A stretch of 5,806 nt of DNA from JANRKG01 sp033763635 (GCA_033763635.1 JANRKG010000134.1:1-5806), one strand, 5' to 3'. Shown: positions 1-5,156, numbered from the stretch's first letter. Made by a program: numbers and translations. The notes: generated by a model from the letters alone, not told the origin.

Positions 1-911
1 CCCACAGAACCCGCTAACTTGTGGGCTTCCTGTTCCGCCTGCTGGCGCGTGGCTTCCTCCCAGATGCCCTGTTGGAGCGAGGCGATCGCCTCCTCCAGAA
101 CCACCACCCGCCGCATCACCCCATCCCTGGCCTTCTCCCAGGCACGGGCCACCGTCGCGCGAGTTTGTTCCTTCCGGGTCTCCGCCTCTTTCTCCGCCTG
201 GGACGGACCTGGTACAGAAGTGGGTTCCGATTTTTCGACGTCCAGGGGTTTCAACCGATACCCCAACCCATATACCGTTTCAATCAACTCCGCTGCGCCC
301 ACGGTCTTTAACTTCTGGCGCAACCCCTTAATATGGGCCTTCACCGTATCCTCCCCTGGGGAATCCTCATAGGACCAGACGTGATCCAGAATGGCGGTTC
401 GGCTGAAGACACGGCGGGCATTCCGCAAAAACAACTCTAACAGCGCATACTCCTTTGGACTCAGGTGCAAAGGTCGCCCTTCGTAAGTCACCTCGCAGGT
501 CGTGGGATTCAGTTCCAACCCTCCCCAGGTCAGCGTCGGCGTAACCGGACCTTCCCCTCGGCGCAGAAGGGCACGAATACGGGCTGAGAGTTCAGAAAGA
601 TTGAAGGGCTTGACGACATAATCATCCGCCCCTGCATCCAACCCCATCACCTTGTCTGGGCTAGTATCACGAGCCGTCAGCATCAAAATCGGCACCCGCG
701 AATTCTTGGCCCGCAGTTTACGGCACAGGCTGATGCCATCCAACCGGGGCAGCATCATATCCAGCAGAATTAAATCGTAGGAAAAAGATTCGGCGAGATC
801 CCAGCCATCCTGACCATCATGGGCCACATCCACGGCATACCGCAGACCCACCAGGGCTTCCGTCAGGGTGGATGCCACCTGTTCATCATCTTCCACTACT
901 AAAATTCGCAT
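1..911 (-). CDS. OmpR-family response regulator fused to Hpt domain (C-terminus beyond window)
   Basis: This is a DNA-binding two-component regulator with an added phosphotransfer module. 303 codons are visible from ATG at 911; the frame stays open to the left edge, so the gene is partial. Residues 1-118 form a receiver: acidic pocket E7-D8-D9, phosphoacceptor D51 in LILLDMMLP, T79, and K101 in VVKPF. Residues about 125-222 form the OmpR/PhoB winged helix, with recognition helix about 187-201 (EDTVKAHIKGLRQKL) and the end motif ETVYGLGYRL. Residues about 225-292 are a charged, probably helical linker leading into AHKLAGSV, an Hpt motif with H297 as the likely phosphohistidine. The start is supported by GGAG at 919-922, 7 nt upstream. 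No kinase gene is visible. Similar cyanobacterial multidomain regulators can carry further receiver or output domains after Hpt, so more may lie outside. Family is certain; full architecture is not. Confidence 0.95.
   Translation of the reverse strand, partial: MRILVVEDDEQVASTLTEALVGLRYAVDVAHDGQDGWDLAESFSYDLILLDMMLPRLDGISLCRKLRAKNSRVPILMLTARDTSPDKVMGLDAGADDYVVKPFNLSELSARIRALLRRGEGPVTPTLTWGGLELNPTTCEVTYEGRPLHLSPKEYALLELFLRNARRVFSRTAILDHVWSYEDSPGEDTVKAHIKGLRQKLKTVGAAELIETVYGLGYRLKPLDVEKSEPTSVPGPSQAEKEAETRKEQTRATVARAWEKARDGVMRRVVVLEEAIASLQQGIWEEATRQQAEQEAHKLAGSV
81..90. repeat. HIP1-type palindrome
   Basis: GGCGATCGCC contains the 8-bp HIP1 core GCGATCGC, which is strongly over-represented in many cyanobacterial genomes. 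It lies inside the response-regulator coding sequence, where it encodes part of EEAIAS in the linker. Several shorter CGATCGC sites occur elsewhere in the window. It is mainly useful as evidence for cyanobacterial origin. Confidence 0.7.
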
Positions 912-950
912 GGAGTCGCTCCGTTCCTGATGGGCCTCTTCTCTGATTTT

Positions 951-994
951 TCACATTTTGTCTCTAGTATCAACGATGTGACTGGACAAAATGT
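951..994. promoter_or_regulatory. Overlapping inverted repeats in divergent spacer, covering a start codon
   Basis: Two dyads share this spacer between the response regulator and the gene at 991. ACATTTTGTC (953-962) is a perfect 10-bp inverted repeat of GACAAAATGT (985-994) across a 22-nt loop, and the right arm contains the ATG at 991. TCACAT (951-956) is also the reverse complement of ATGTGA (976-981). The two pairings share 953-956 and so exclude each other. They could be operator sites for either divergent gene or, if transcription starts upstream of 951, an RNA fold that hides the start codon. I could not place a convincing -10/-35 pair here. The dyads are seen directly; function is inferred. 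Confidence 0.4.
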
Positions 995-1419
995 TTATGT
1001 TTAACGTAGACTCGGCAGACTTCAGGGTTCACATTGACTTGATGGTTCATGCCCTCAAAACCAGGGACCGTAAAATTATTCATGGGTTTGAGAAGCCTTT
1101 CAGTGCCCTCTTAGGATCAAAATATGTCAGGGATCTGGCAGCAGCAGCCATCAACCAACTGGCACTGTCCGATCGCGAAACCTGTACTTGGGTGCTCAGC
1201 AACTACTACGAACCCAGTACCTACTCTGCCATGAAACAACGGGCCATCCGATCAGCCCTTCAAATTTTGCTGGATCAGGGCTTTGTACGAGGACGGGATT
1301 TTCTGCTGACGGCTGCCGATGGAATTCAAGTTCGGTCAGAGGTCCGCGAAACGCTGGCCCATCGCGTTTCGGGACTCGATCGCCTCTTACTAGAATCAGT
1401 TATTGAAGTCATTTATTAA
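991..1419 (+). CDS. Hypothetical protein, 142 aa
   Basis: I do not recognise this protein. It is a soluble, mostly helical sequence with no signal peptide or membrane segment, and a mix of basic and acidic residues (for example ALKTRDRKIIHGFEKP near residues 21-36 and SEVRETLAHRVSGLDRLLLE near 116-135). There is no obvious catalytic motif and no cysteine cluster; one Cys lies in RETCTWVLSNYY near 62-73. Codon use resembles the neighbouring genes, and no stop interrupts 142 codons, which supports a real gene. The start is uncertain: ATG at 991 and ATG at 997 are both in frame, and neither has a clear Shine-Dalgarno sequence (only GG at 984-985). Its start codon lies in an inverted repeat shared with the divergent response regulator. 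It ends 16 bp before the convergent end of ftsX. Function unknown. Confidence 0.75.
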   Translation: MFMFNVDSADFRVHIDLMVHALKTRDRKIIHGFEKPFSALLGSKYVRDLAAAAINQLALSDRETCTWVLSNYYEPSTYSAMKQRAIRSALQILLDQGFVRGRDFLLTAADGIQVRSEVRETLAHRVSGLDRLLLESVIEVIY

Positions 1420-1435
1420 CGATTCCCAGCCTCAA

Positions 1436-2338
1436 TCATCGCACTGCCACCCGTCGTACCGCCAGCAAACTGCCCACCACCCCCACGATCGCCCCAAACC
1501 ACAACAAAATCAGAGGTAACGCCAATACCTTCGCAGGGGGTAACTGCAATCCATTGACTAAAAATTGAATAAACTCTGGCTGACGACTCACCAGGCTGCC
1601 CATCAGCCGCTGAACCCCCTGAATCAACCCCCAGGCTAGGGCACCGCCAACCACCCCAAAGGTCACACCCTGAAGAATAAAGGGCAGATAAATCCAGGCG
1701 GTTGTCGCACCAACCAGTTGCATAATTTCCACCTCCCGACGACGAGCAATCACAATCAGCCGAATCGTGGTGGTAATCACTGCCAGGGCTGTCAGGGTAA
1801 GCAGAGTCGTAATCGTTCCACTGACCCAGGCTAGCCCCTGGTTGAGTTGGGCGATTTGTTGCACCGCTTCACTCACATACTGCACCTCATCCACCCCCTG
1901 CAACTGCTTCAATTGTTGCGCCAGGATGGGAACTTGCTCCGGTTCACGAGCCTTTACTTTCAGTTCATCCACCAGGGGATTGCCATTGAGTTGTTGCGTG
2001 GCACTGGTAATATCCGAAAGTCCCAACTCAGACACCAGGGTTGTCCAGGCTTCTTCTTTGGAGACAGTCTGGACCTCAGCCACCTGAGGCAAGTTGCGGA
2101 CGATCGCCTCTAAACTATCTGCCTGCACTCCCGTCTCTAAATAAACCGACACCTCCAACTGACTGCCAAACTGGTTGAGCAGCCCTTCCACCTGCCAGGA
2201 GGTTTGCAAACTAATACCAAACAGGAACAGTAACACCGTCACGGTACTGATCGCCGCCCAGTTCATCCAGCCACCCCGACGCAACCCCAGCAGAGTTTCG
2301 CGAAGTAGATAATCCAGTCTGGTCAAAAATCGGAGCAA
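1436..2338 (-). CDS. ftsX: Cell-division ABC transporter permease FtsX
   Basis: FtsX is the inner-membrane partner of the ATPase FtsE; the complex couples division to activation of peptidoglycan hydrolases outside the membrane. The 300-aa length fits the family. A cytoplasmic N-terminus (GGWMNW motif at 22-27) is followed by TM1 about 27-46, an extracytoplasmic loop about 47-168 with the conserved NPL box at 120-122, TM2 about 171-197, the family hallmark RRREVEIMQLVGAT at 199-212, TM3 about 217-239, and TM4 about 271-294. The start is TTG at 2338: an in-frame TGA lies four codons upstream, no ATG or GTG intervenes, the next ATG is residue 25, and GAGAGG sits at the right distance. The gene upstream is divergent rtcB, so there is no adjacent ftsE, unlike the usual ftsE-ftsX operon. 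Family assignment is secure; the location of FtsE is unknown. Confidence 0.94.
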   Translation of the reverse strand: MLRFLTRLDYLLRETLLGLRRGGWMNWAAISTVTVLLFLFGISLQTSWQVEGLLNQFGSQLEVSVYLETGVQADSLEAIVRNLPQVAEVQTVSKEEAWTTLVSELGLSDITSATQQLNGNPLVDELKVKAREPEQVPILAQQLKQLQGVDEVQYVSEAVQQIAQLNQGLAWVSGTITTLLTLTALAVITTTIRLIVIARRREVEIMQLVGATTAWIYLPFILQGVTFGVVGGALAWGLIQGVQRLMGSLVSRQPEFIQFLVNGLQLPPAKVLALPLILLWFGAIVGVVGSLLAVRRVAVR

Positions 2339-2343
2339 GGGAA

Positions 2344-2349
2344 CCTCTC
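2344..2349 (-). promoter_or_regulatory. Ribosome binding site fixing the ftsX TTG start
   Basis: On the minus strand GAGAGG is followed by TTCCC and then TTG, a 5-nt spacer. With an in-frame TGA just upstream and no other start before residue 25, this site supports TTG at 2338 as the ftsX start. Confidence 0.6.
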
Positions 2350-2373
2350 AGATGGATCGGATTTCTGAGCAGG

Positions 2374-2400
2374 ATTGTATCGCAAGTTCTAACAAGTCAA
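2374..2400 (-). promoter_or_regulatory. Candidate ftsX promoter
   Basis: On the minus strand TTGACT (2400 to 2395) and TACAAT (2379 to 2374) resemble sigma-70 -35 and -10 boxes. The spacer is 15 bp, shorter than the preferred 17. The 5' untranslated region would be about 30 nt, leading to the GAGAGG site and TTG start. The -35 box lies 17 bp from the -35 box of the divergent rtcB promoter, so the two promoters face away from each other in one compact region. Confidence 0.45.
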
Positions 2401-2417
2401 GCTTTTTGCCCCACACC

Positions 2418-2446
2418 TTGACATTGTATGCTACATCTTGTAGTAT
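2418..2446 (+). promoter_or_regulatory. rtcB promoter, near-consensus sigma-70 type
   Basis: TTGACA (2418-2423) is a perfect -35 box. TAGTAT (2441-2446) is a -10 box matching four of six consensus positions (TATAAT), and the spacer is exactly 17 bp. Transcription would start near 2453, about 27 nt before the rtcB ATG at 2480. TAAGGA at 2465-2470 then serves as ribosome binding site with a 9-nt spacer. The palindrome at 2428-2457 covers the spacer, the -10 box and the presumed start point. Confidence 0.65.
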
Positions 2447-2457
2447 ACAAGTAGCAT
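2428..2457. promoter_or_regulatory. Nested palindrome over rtcB -10 region (possible operator)
   Basis: Outer arms ATGCTAC (2428-2434) and GTAGCAT (2451-2457) are perfect inverted repeats. Inside, CTTGTA (2437-2442) and TACAAG (2446-2451) form a second perfect 6-bp dyad around GTA. As one fold this gives 12 base pairs with a 3-nt bulge. Its position over the -10 box and start point is typical of repressor operators. I do not know which regulator would bind. E. coli rtcB is controlled by RtcR with sigma-54, which cyanobacteria lack, so a different control would be expected. The dyads are visible; the operator role is inferred. Confidence 0.45.
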
Positions 2458-2479
2458 GATTTGATAAGGATGCGATTCC

Positions 2480-3661
2480 ATGCCTTACGAAACTTTAAAC
2501 CTTTCGACACGCTCCCCAGTCCTGTCCTGGGCAAACCATGACCTGGGACACGATGAGATGAAAATGGCCAAGAATGTGGCCTCATTGCCCTTTGTCTTCA
2601 AGCATGTTGCCCTGATGCCCGATGTGCATTTGGGAAAGGGTGCCTTGGTGGGGTCTGTGGTTGCCACGAAAGATGCCATCATTCCCGCTGCGGTTGGGGT
2701 CGATATTGGCTGTGGTATGGGTGCCCTCAAAACCCAATTTACAGCGGAGCAACTGGACGGAAAACTCAAGCAAATTCGGCGAGACATTGAAGCGATCATC
2801 CCCGTCGGCTTCAATGAGAACAAAGAGTTAGACAAGAGTGTCACCAACTGGCAGGGTTGGCGGGACTTCAAAGATCTCCATGCCGGAGTACAACATCTGG
2901 AGCCGAAAGCGATGAAGCAGATGGGGTCTCTGGGCGGAGGCAACCACTTCATTGAGGTTTGTCTGGATGAAGCAGGAACCGTCTGGCTCATGCTGCACTC
3001 TGGTTCGCGGAATATCGGCAACATGGTGGCCCAACGCCATATCGAGACCGCCAAGCACCTGGCAAAAATGGCAGGAGAAAAGCTCCCTGACTCTGATCTG
3101 GCTTACTTTGTACAGGGAACAGCGGAGTTTGCGGCCTACTGGCATGATCTTCAGTGGGCACAGGCGTATGCCAAGTACAACCGGGATGTGATGATGGCCC
3201 GGTTCAAACAGGTGATCGATCGCCACCTGGCAGGCGGCAAACCCACCCGTGCGCTGCTGGAAGTGAACTGCCACCACAACTACGCTGAAAAGGAAGTCCA
3301 CTTTGATGAGGACGTATACGTTACCCGCAAGGGGGCGGTGCGTGCTCGTGAGGAGGACTACGGCATTATCCCTGGTTCAATGGGAGCCAAGTCCTACATT
3401 GTGAAGGGAAAGGGAAATGCTGTGAGCTATTGCTCTTGCTCTCACGGAGCAGGAAGGTTACTCTCTCGCAGCAAAGCCAAGCTGCAATTTAGCCTGGATG
3501 ATCTGTTGCAACAAACTCAAGGCATTGAATGCCGAAAGGATGAAGGGGTGCTGGACGAAATTCCTGCTGCCTACAAGCCGATCGAACAGGTGATGGCAAA
3601 CCAGGCCGATCTCGTGGAGATTGTAGCGACCTTGAAACAGGTGATTTGTGTCAAGGGATAG
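2480..3661 (+). CDS. rtcB: RtcB-family RNA ligase (tRNA-splicing / RNA-repair ligase)
   Basis: RtcB joins RNA ends bearing 2',3'-cyclic phosphate or 3'-phosphate to 5'-OH ends, using GTP and Mn2+ through a guanylated histidine. The 393-aa length is close to E. coli RtcB (about 408). All active-site signatures are visible: MPDVHLGKGALVGSV at 46-60; D75 and C78 in VGVDIGCGMGA (metal ligands); GGGNHF with N155 and H156; H173 in LHSGSRNIG; H266 in NCHHNYA; VYVTRKGAVRAR at 279-290; and H322 in SCSHGAGRLLSR, equivalent to the guanylated His337 of E. coli. The ATG at 2480 has TAAGGA 9 nt upstream. The gene looks monocistronic, with its own promoter and a long inverted repeat just downstream. No archease, RtcA or RtcR gene is visible. 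In bacteria the usual role is RNA repair after cleavage stress; the substrate here cannot be read from sequence. Confidence 0.97.
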   Translation: MPYETLNLSTRSPVLSWANHDLGHDEMKMAKNVASLPFVFKHVALMPDVHLGKGALVGSVVATKDAIIPAAVGVDIGCGMGALKTQFTAEQLDGKLKQIRRDIEAIIPVGFNENKELDKSVTNWQGWRDFKDLHAGVQHLEPKAMKQMGSLGGGNHFIEVCLDEAGTVWLMLHSGSRNIGNMVAQRHIETAKHLAKMAGEKLPDSDLAYFVQGTAEFAAYWHDLQWAQAYAKYNRDVMMARFKQVIDRHLAGGKPTRALLEVNCHHNYAEKEVHFDEDVYVTRKGAVRAREEDYGIIPGSMGAKSYIVKGKGNAVSYCSCSHGAGRLLSRSKAKLQFSLDDLLQQTQGIECRKDEGVLDEIPAAYKPIEQVMANQADLVEIVATLKQVICVKG

Positions 3662-3671
3662 GGGAAGGCAA

Positions 3672-3760
3672 AAGGCAGAGGGCAGAAGGAAAGAGGCAGG
3701 GCGGGAAAAGGACAGGCAAACTCTTGCTTAGGCCCAAGTTCCCCTTCTGCCCTCTGCCTT
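3672..3760. repeat. Purine-rich long inverted repeat between convergent genes
   Basis: AAGGCAGAGGGCAGAAGG (3672-3689) has a perfect 18-bp reverse complement at 3743-3760, with 53 bp between. GGCAA (3667-3671) next to the left arm is also matched by TTGCC (3771-3775), offset by 10 nt. The plus strand from about 3655 to 3715 is almost all purine. It lies 10 nt after the rtcB stop and 3 nt beyond the stop of the minus-strand small gene, so it may terminate or insulate both transcripts, although no U-tract follows. GGCAGAGGGCAGAAGG-like runs are familiar in cyanobacterial intergenic DNA, so it is probably a copy of a dispersed repeat. The repeat-family statement is from general knowledge, not a search. 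Confidence 0.6.
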
Positions 3761-3762
3761 CT

Positions 3763-3927
3763 TTAGTTCCTTGCCAATGCCGGAATGCAATCACTCAACT
3801 TGCACCAGCGCTTCCGACCACCTCGGAGTTTGACAAAAACCCGATCGCGTGTACACCAGGGGGCGGGTAGCACCACTCCATCCCGACCATCGGGAAGTTT
3901 TACAGGGGTTCCAGGCAGGATAGACAT
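3763..3927 (-). CDS. Small basic Cys/Trp-containing protein, 54 aa
   Basis: An uninterrupted 54-codon frame runs from ATG at 3927 to TAA at 3763-3765. The product begins MSILPGTPVKLPDGRDGVVL and continues with APWCTRDRVFVKLRGGRKRW and CKLSDCIPA. The pattern G-x-x-V-x-LPDG-x-x-G-x-V, then DRVFVKL, then RKRW-x-x-LSDC looks like a small beta-barrel (KOW/SH3-like) protein, which would fit nucleic-acid or protein binding. That fold is inferred from pattern only. Three cysteines (residues 25, 42, 47) could bind metal or be incidental. An in-frame TAA upstream with no ATG, GTG or TTG between makes ATG 3927 the only start. The ribosome site is weak (GAG, 6 nt spacer). Codon use resembles the neighbours. 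It converges on rtcB across the long inverted repeat. I do not recognise the family. Confidence 0.55.
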   Translation of the reverse strand: MSILPGTPVKLPDGRDGVVLPAPWCTRDRVFVKLRGGRKRWCKLSDCIPALARN

Positions 3928-4004
3928 AGAATGCTCAGGTTGAAAGATTAGAATTGAAAGTTAAAAAAACACGTCATCAACCGCCCAACGCCATCAGAAA
4001 TCAG

Positions 4005-4019
4005 CGGAACGGAGTTCCG
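4005..4019 (+). promoter_or_regulatory. Small hairpin containing a Shine-Dalgarno sequence
   Basis: CGGAAC-GGA-GTTCCG is a perfect 6-bp inverted repeat with a 3-nt loop. Its loop and the first base of its right arm read GGAG (4011-4014), 6 nt before ATG at 4021. If transcribed, the hairpin would partly hide the ribosome binding site of the 34-codon ORF. A second dyad, GATCG-TAA-CGATC, follows at 4032-4044. The pairing is visible; the role is speculative. Confidence 0.3.
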
Positions 4020-4020
4020 A

Positions 4021-4125
4021 ATGAGTCCCATGATCGTAACGATCGCTGCTTCTAAAGAGAATCTTAAGAATAAAAGAAGTTTATCCCGGTCCTGGCGTGG
4101 CTTTCATAAACGATACATTTCTTAA
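4021..4125 (+). CDS. Doubtful 34-codon ORF with a good ribosome site
   Basis: ATG at 4021 opens a 34-codon frame ending at TAA 4123-4125. The product begins MSPMIVTIAASKENLKNKRS and ends LSRSWRGFHKRYIS; it is very basic, with a short hydrophobic N-terminal stretch. GGAG lies 6 nt upstream of the ATG, which is good spacing, but within a hairpin. There is no recognisable domain and no clear promoter, and the surrounding DNA becomes A+T-rich and gene-poor. It could be a small protein, a leader peptide or chance; chance is the most likely. Confidence 0.2.
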   Translation: MSPMIVTIAASKENLKNKRSLSRSWRGFHKRYIS

Positions 4126-4320
4126 TCTAACACTTCAAGTTTTCTTATTTATCCTCCAAATAGCCCCCGACTCCGACGTATCCTTCACTTTTTTCAAAAT
4201 CCCATACCACAAAAGATAGATTTTAGCGTCAAATACCTGGCTGAAAATCATTGTTTTTTGTGATTATTGTTACTTGTAAAAATAGATTTTCAATGTAAAA
4301 ATTATTATGTTGCTTCACAT

Positions 4321-4346
4321 TTCTATAGCTTTGTTCTATAGCTTTG
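4321..4346. repeat. Perfect 13-bp tandem duplication
   Basis: TTCTATAGCTTTG occurs twice with no gap (4321-4333 and 4334-4346). Two exact copies suggest a recent replication-slippage duplication. Each copy contains the palindrome CTATAG. No regulatory role is evident. Confidence 0.75.
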
Positions 4347-4401
4347 TAGATAAAAAGCCGTTTTCCTTGCATTATCACTTCTGGGTTGCATAACAGTAAA
4401 T

Positions 4402-4457
4402 ACACGTAAAGAGACACAGGTATAGAAAAACAGGTACAGAAAAACACGTAAAGTACC
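4402..4457. repeat. Four-unit 14-bp tandem direct repeat upstream of the receiver gene
   Basis: Four units start at 4402, 4416, 4430 and 4444, exactly 14 bp apart: ACACGTAAAGAGAC, ACAGGTATAGAAAA, ACAGGTACAGAAAA, ACACGTAAAGTACC. All four share ACA-S-GTA-N-AG. Units 2 and 3 differ at one base; units 1 and 4 share their first ten bases. The array ends 51 bp before the ATG at 4509. It may be an array of binding sites for a regulator of the downstream gene, or a degenerate minisatellite. The periodicity is seen directly; function is inferred. There are no spacers, so it is not a CRISPR array. Confidence 0.7.
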
Positions 4458-4489
4458 TCTTACCTTTGCGTTCTTGAACATTTTATGCC

Positions 4490-4496
4490 GGAAGGG
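4490..4496 (+). promoter_or_regulatory. Ribosome binding site with ambiguous start choice
   Basis: GGAAGGG lies 3 nt before an in-frame TTG (4500) and 12 nt before an in-frame ATG (4509). The first spacing is too short and the second rather long. I chose ATG because it is the stronger start codon; the alternative adds only three residues. Confidence 0.4.
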
Positions 4497-4508
4497 TAAT
4501 TGATTTCC

Positions 4509-5102
4509 ATGATTGCTATCGATCGAACCAAGAATTCTCAGGGCAAAGCATTCCTAAAAACTCTGGACAGTCAGGTGGTCAGTCATGACTGGACGGGTAC
4601 AGATTTTGACAAGGACTATCAACAGCCCAAGTTACTGAGCCATCGAGAAATTTCCAGCTTTATCGAATCGACTACTGGTTATCAGACCCATCGGGTTCTC
4701 ATTGCCGAACATAGTCCCGACATTTGCCTGTTGCTGCGGGATTTAATGGAATTTCTAGGGCTAGAAGTTAAGACAGTTCATTATGGACAGGATGCGATCG
4801 GACTCTTTCAGCAGTGGCACCCTGACCTTATCCTGGTAGATCTCAATATCCCTGTCATTGATGGCTTAGAAGTGGCTCGGCAAATTAGAGCAACTGCTCA
4901 AGGGCACTTCCCAGCCATTATTGCCCTTTGCAATGGTAACGAGTATCGAAAAACCATTTTCGCGGCGGGCTATGACGACTTAGTCAGTAAACCCTTTGAC
5001 TTCGAAGTCCTGATCCTGAAGTTATCCCGCTATCTTAAAGGCCGCCTTTCAGTCTTAGGTGACGCTTCCGATGCTTGCATGGGGATTGAAGAAGTCGCTT
5101 GA
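4509..5102 (+). CDS. Single-domain response regulator with N-terminal extension and altered active site
   Basis: This is a receiver protein without a recognisable output domain, likely a phosphorelay intermediate or a regulator acting by protein contact. From ATG 4509 it has 197 residues (200 from TTG 4500). Residues 1-60 are a polar extension with no domain I recognise. The receiver spans about 62-180: RVLIAEHSPDI opens it, D111 in LILVDLNIPVIDG is the phosphoacceptor, and K161 in VSKPFDFEVL is the conserved lysine. Two conserved positions deviate. The acidic pair is E67-H68 where two acidic residues are usual, and the Thr/Ser switch position is C141 (IIALCN). This suggests weak or non-standard phosphorylation. 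A short tail of about 17 residues follows. No kinase gene is adjacent. The upstream region carries a 14-bp tandem repeat array. Receiver identity is certain; function is not. Confidence 0.92.
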   Translation: MIAIDRTKNSQGKAFLKTLDSQVVSHDWTGTDFDKDYQQPKLLSHREISSFIESTTGYQTHRVLIAEHSPDICLLLRDLMEFLGLEVKTVHYGQDAIGLFQQWHPDLILVDLNIPVIDGLEVARQIRATAQGHFPAIIALCNGNEYRKTIFAAGYDDLVSKPFDFEVLILKLSRYLKGRLSVLGDASDACMGIEEVA

Positions 5103-5156
5103 GGGAGTACAAGCCCTTCAATCTTACCTGCGTCTTTGCTGCACCAATTTTCATCT

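Larger units (their letters stand above)
4126..4499. other. A+T-rich gene-poor stretch
   Basis: About 370 bp with no gene I can support. Base composition is clearly more A+T-rich than the genes on either side. It holds a 13-bp tandem duplication (4321-4346) and a four-unit 14-bp tandem repeat (4402-4457). A minus-strand frame of 72 codons (4229-4447, GTG start) exists, but both repeat arrays fall in it with periods not divisible by three and the product has no recognisable feature, so I do not call it a gene. Confidence 0.6.

Noticed and set aside
19..372. Plus-strand frames over the response-regulator C-terminus
   Set aside because: The minus strand encodes winged-helix and Hpt motifs across this stretch; the plus frames have Ser/Arg/Pro-rich shadow composition.
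1767..2113. Plus-strand frames of about 90-105 codons inside ftsX
   Set aside because: They are antisense to a strongly supported ftsX and give Cys/Ser/Leu-rich products typical of shadow frames.
2485..3301. Minus-strand frames of up to 189 codons inside rtcB
   Set aside because: They are antisense to rtcB, whose catalytic motifs are all intact; there is no independent evidence for coding.
3646..3870. 74-codon plus-strand frame overlapping the rtcB end
   Set aside because: It crosses the purine-rich inverted repeat and is antisense to the better supported 54-aa gene; the product is low-complexity Arg/Gly/Lys at its start.
4260..4275. NtcA-like site (GTG-N8-TAC)
   Set aside because: One base off the GTA-N8-TAC consensus, in A+T-rich DNA and over 200 bp from any supported start; likely chance.
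4229..4447. 72-codon minus-strand frame with a GTG start and AAGAGG upstream
   Set aside because: It runs through the 13-bp and 14-bp tandem repeats, whose periods are not multiples of three; the product shows no recognisable feature and the DNA is A+T-rich spacer.
4402..4457. Possible CRISPR array
   Set aside because: Repeats are 14 bp and contiguous with no spacers, and no cas gene is present.
3928..4500. tRNA or structured RNA gene
   Set aside because: I found no cloverleaf, T-loop GTTCRANYC element or known riboswitch motif by eye; only short local dyads.
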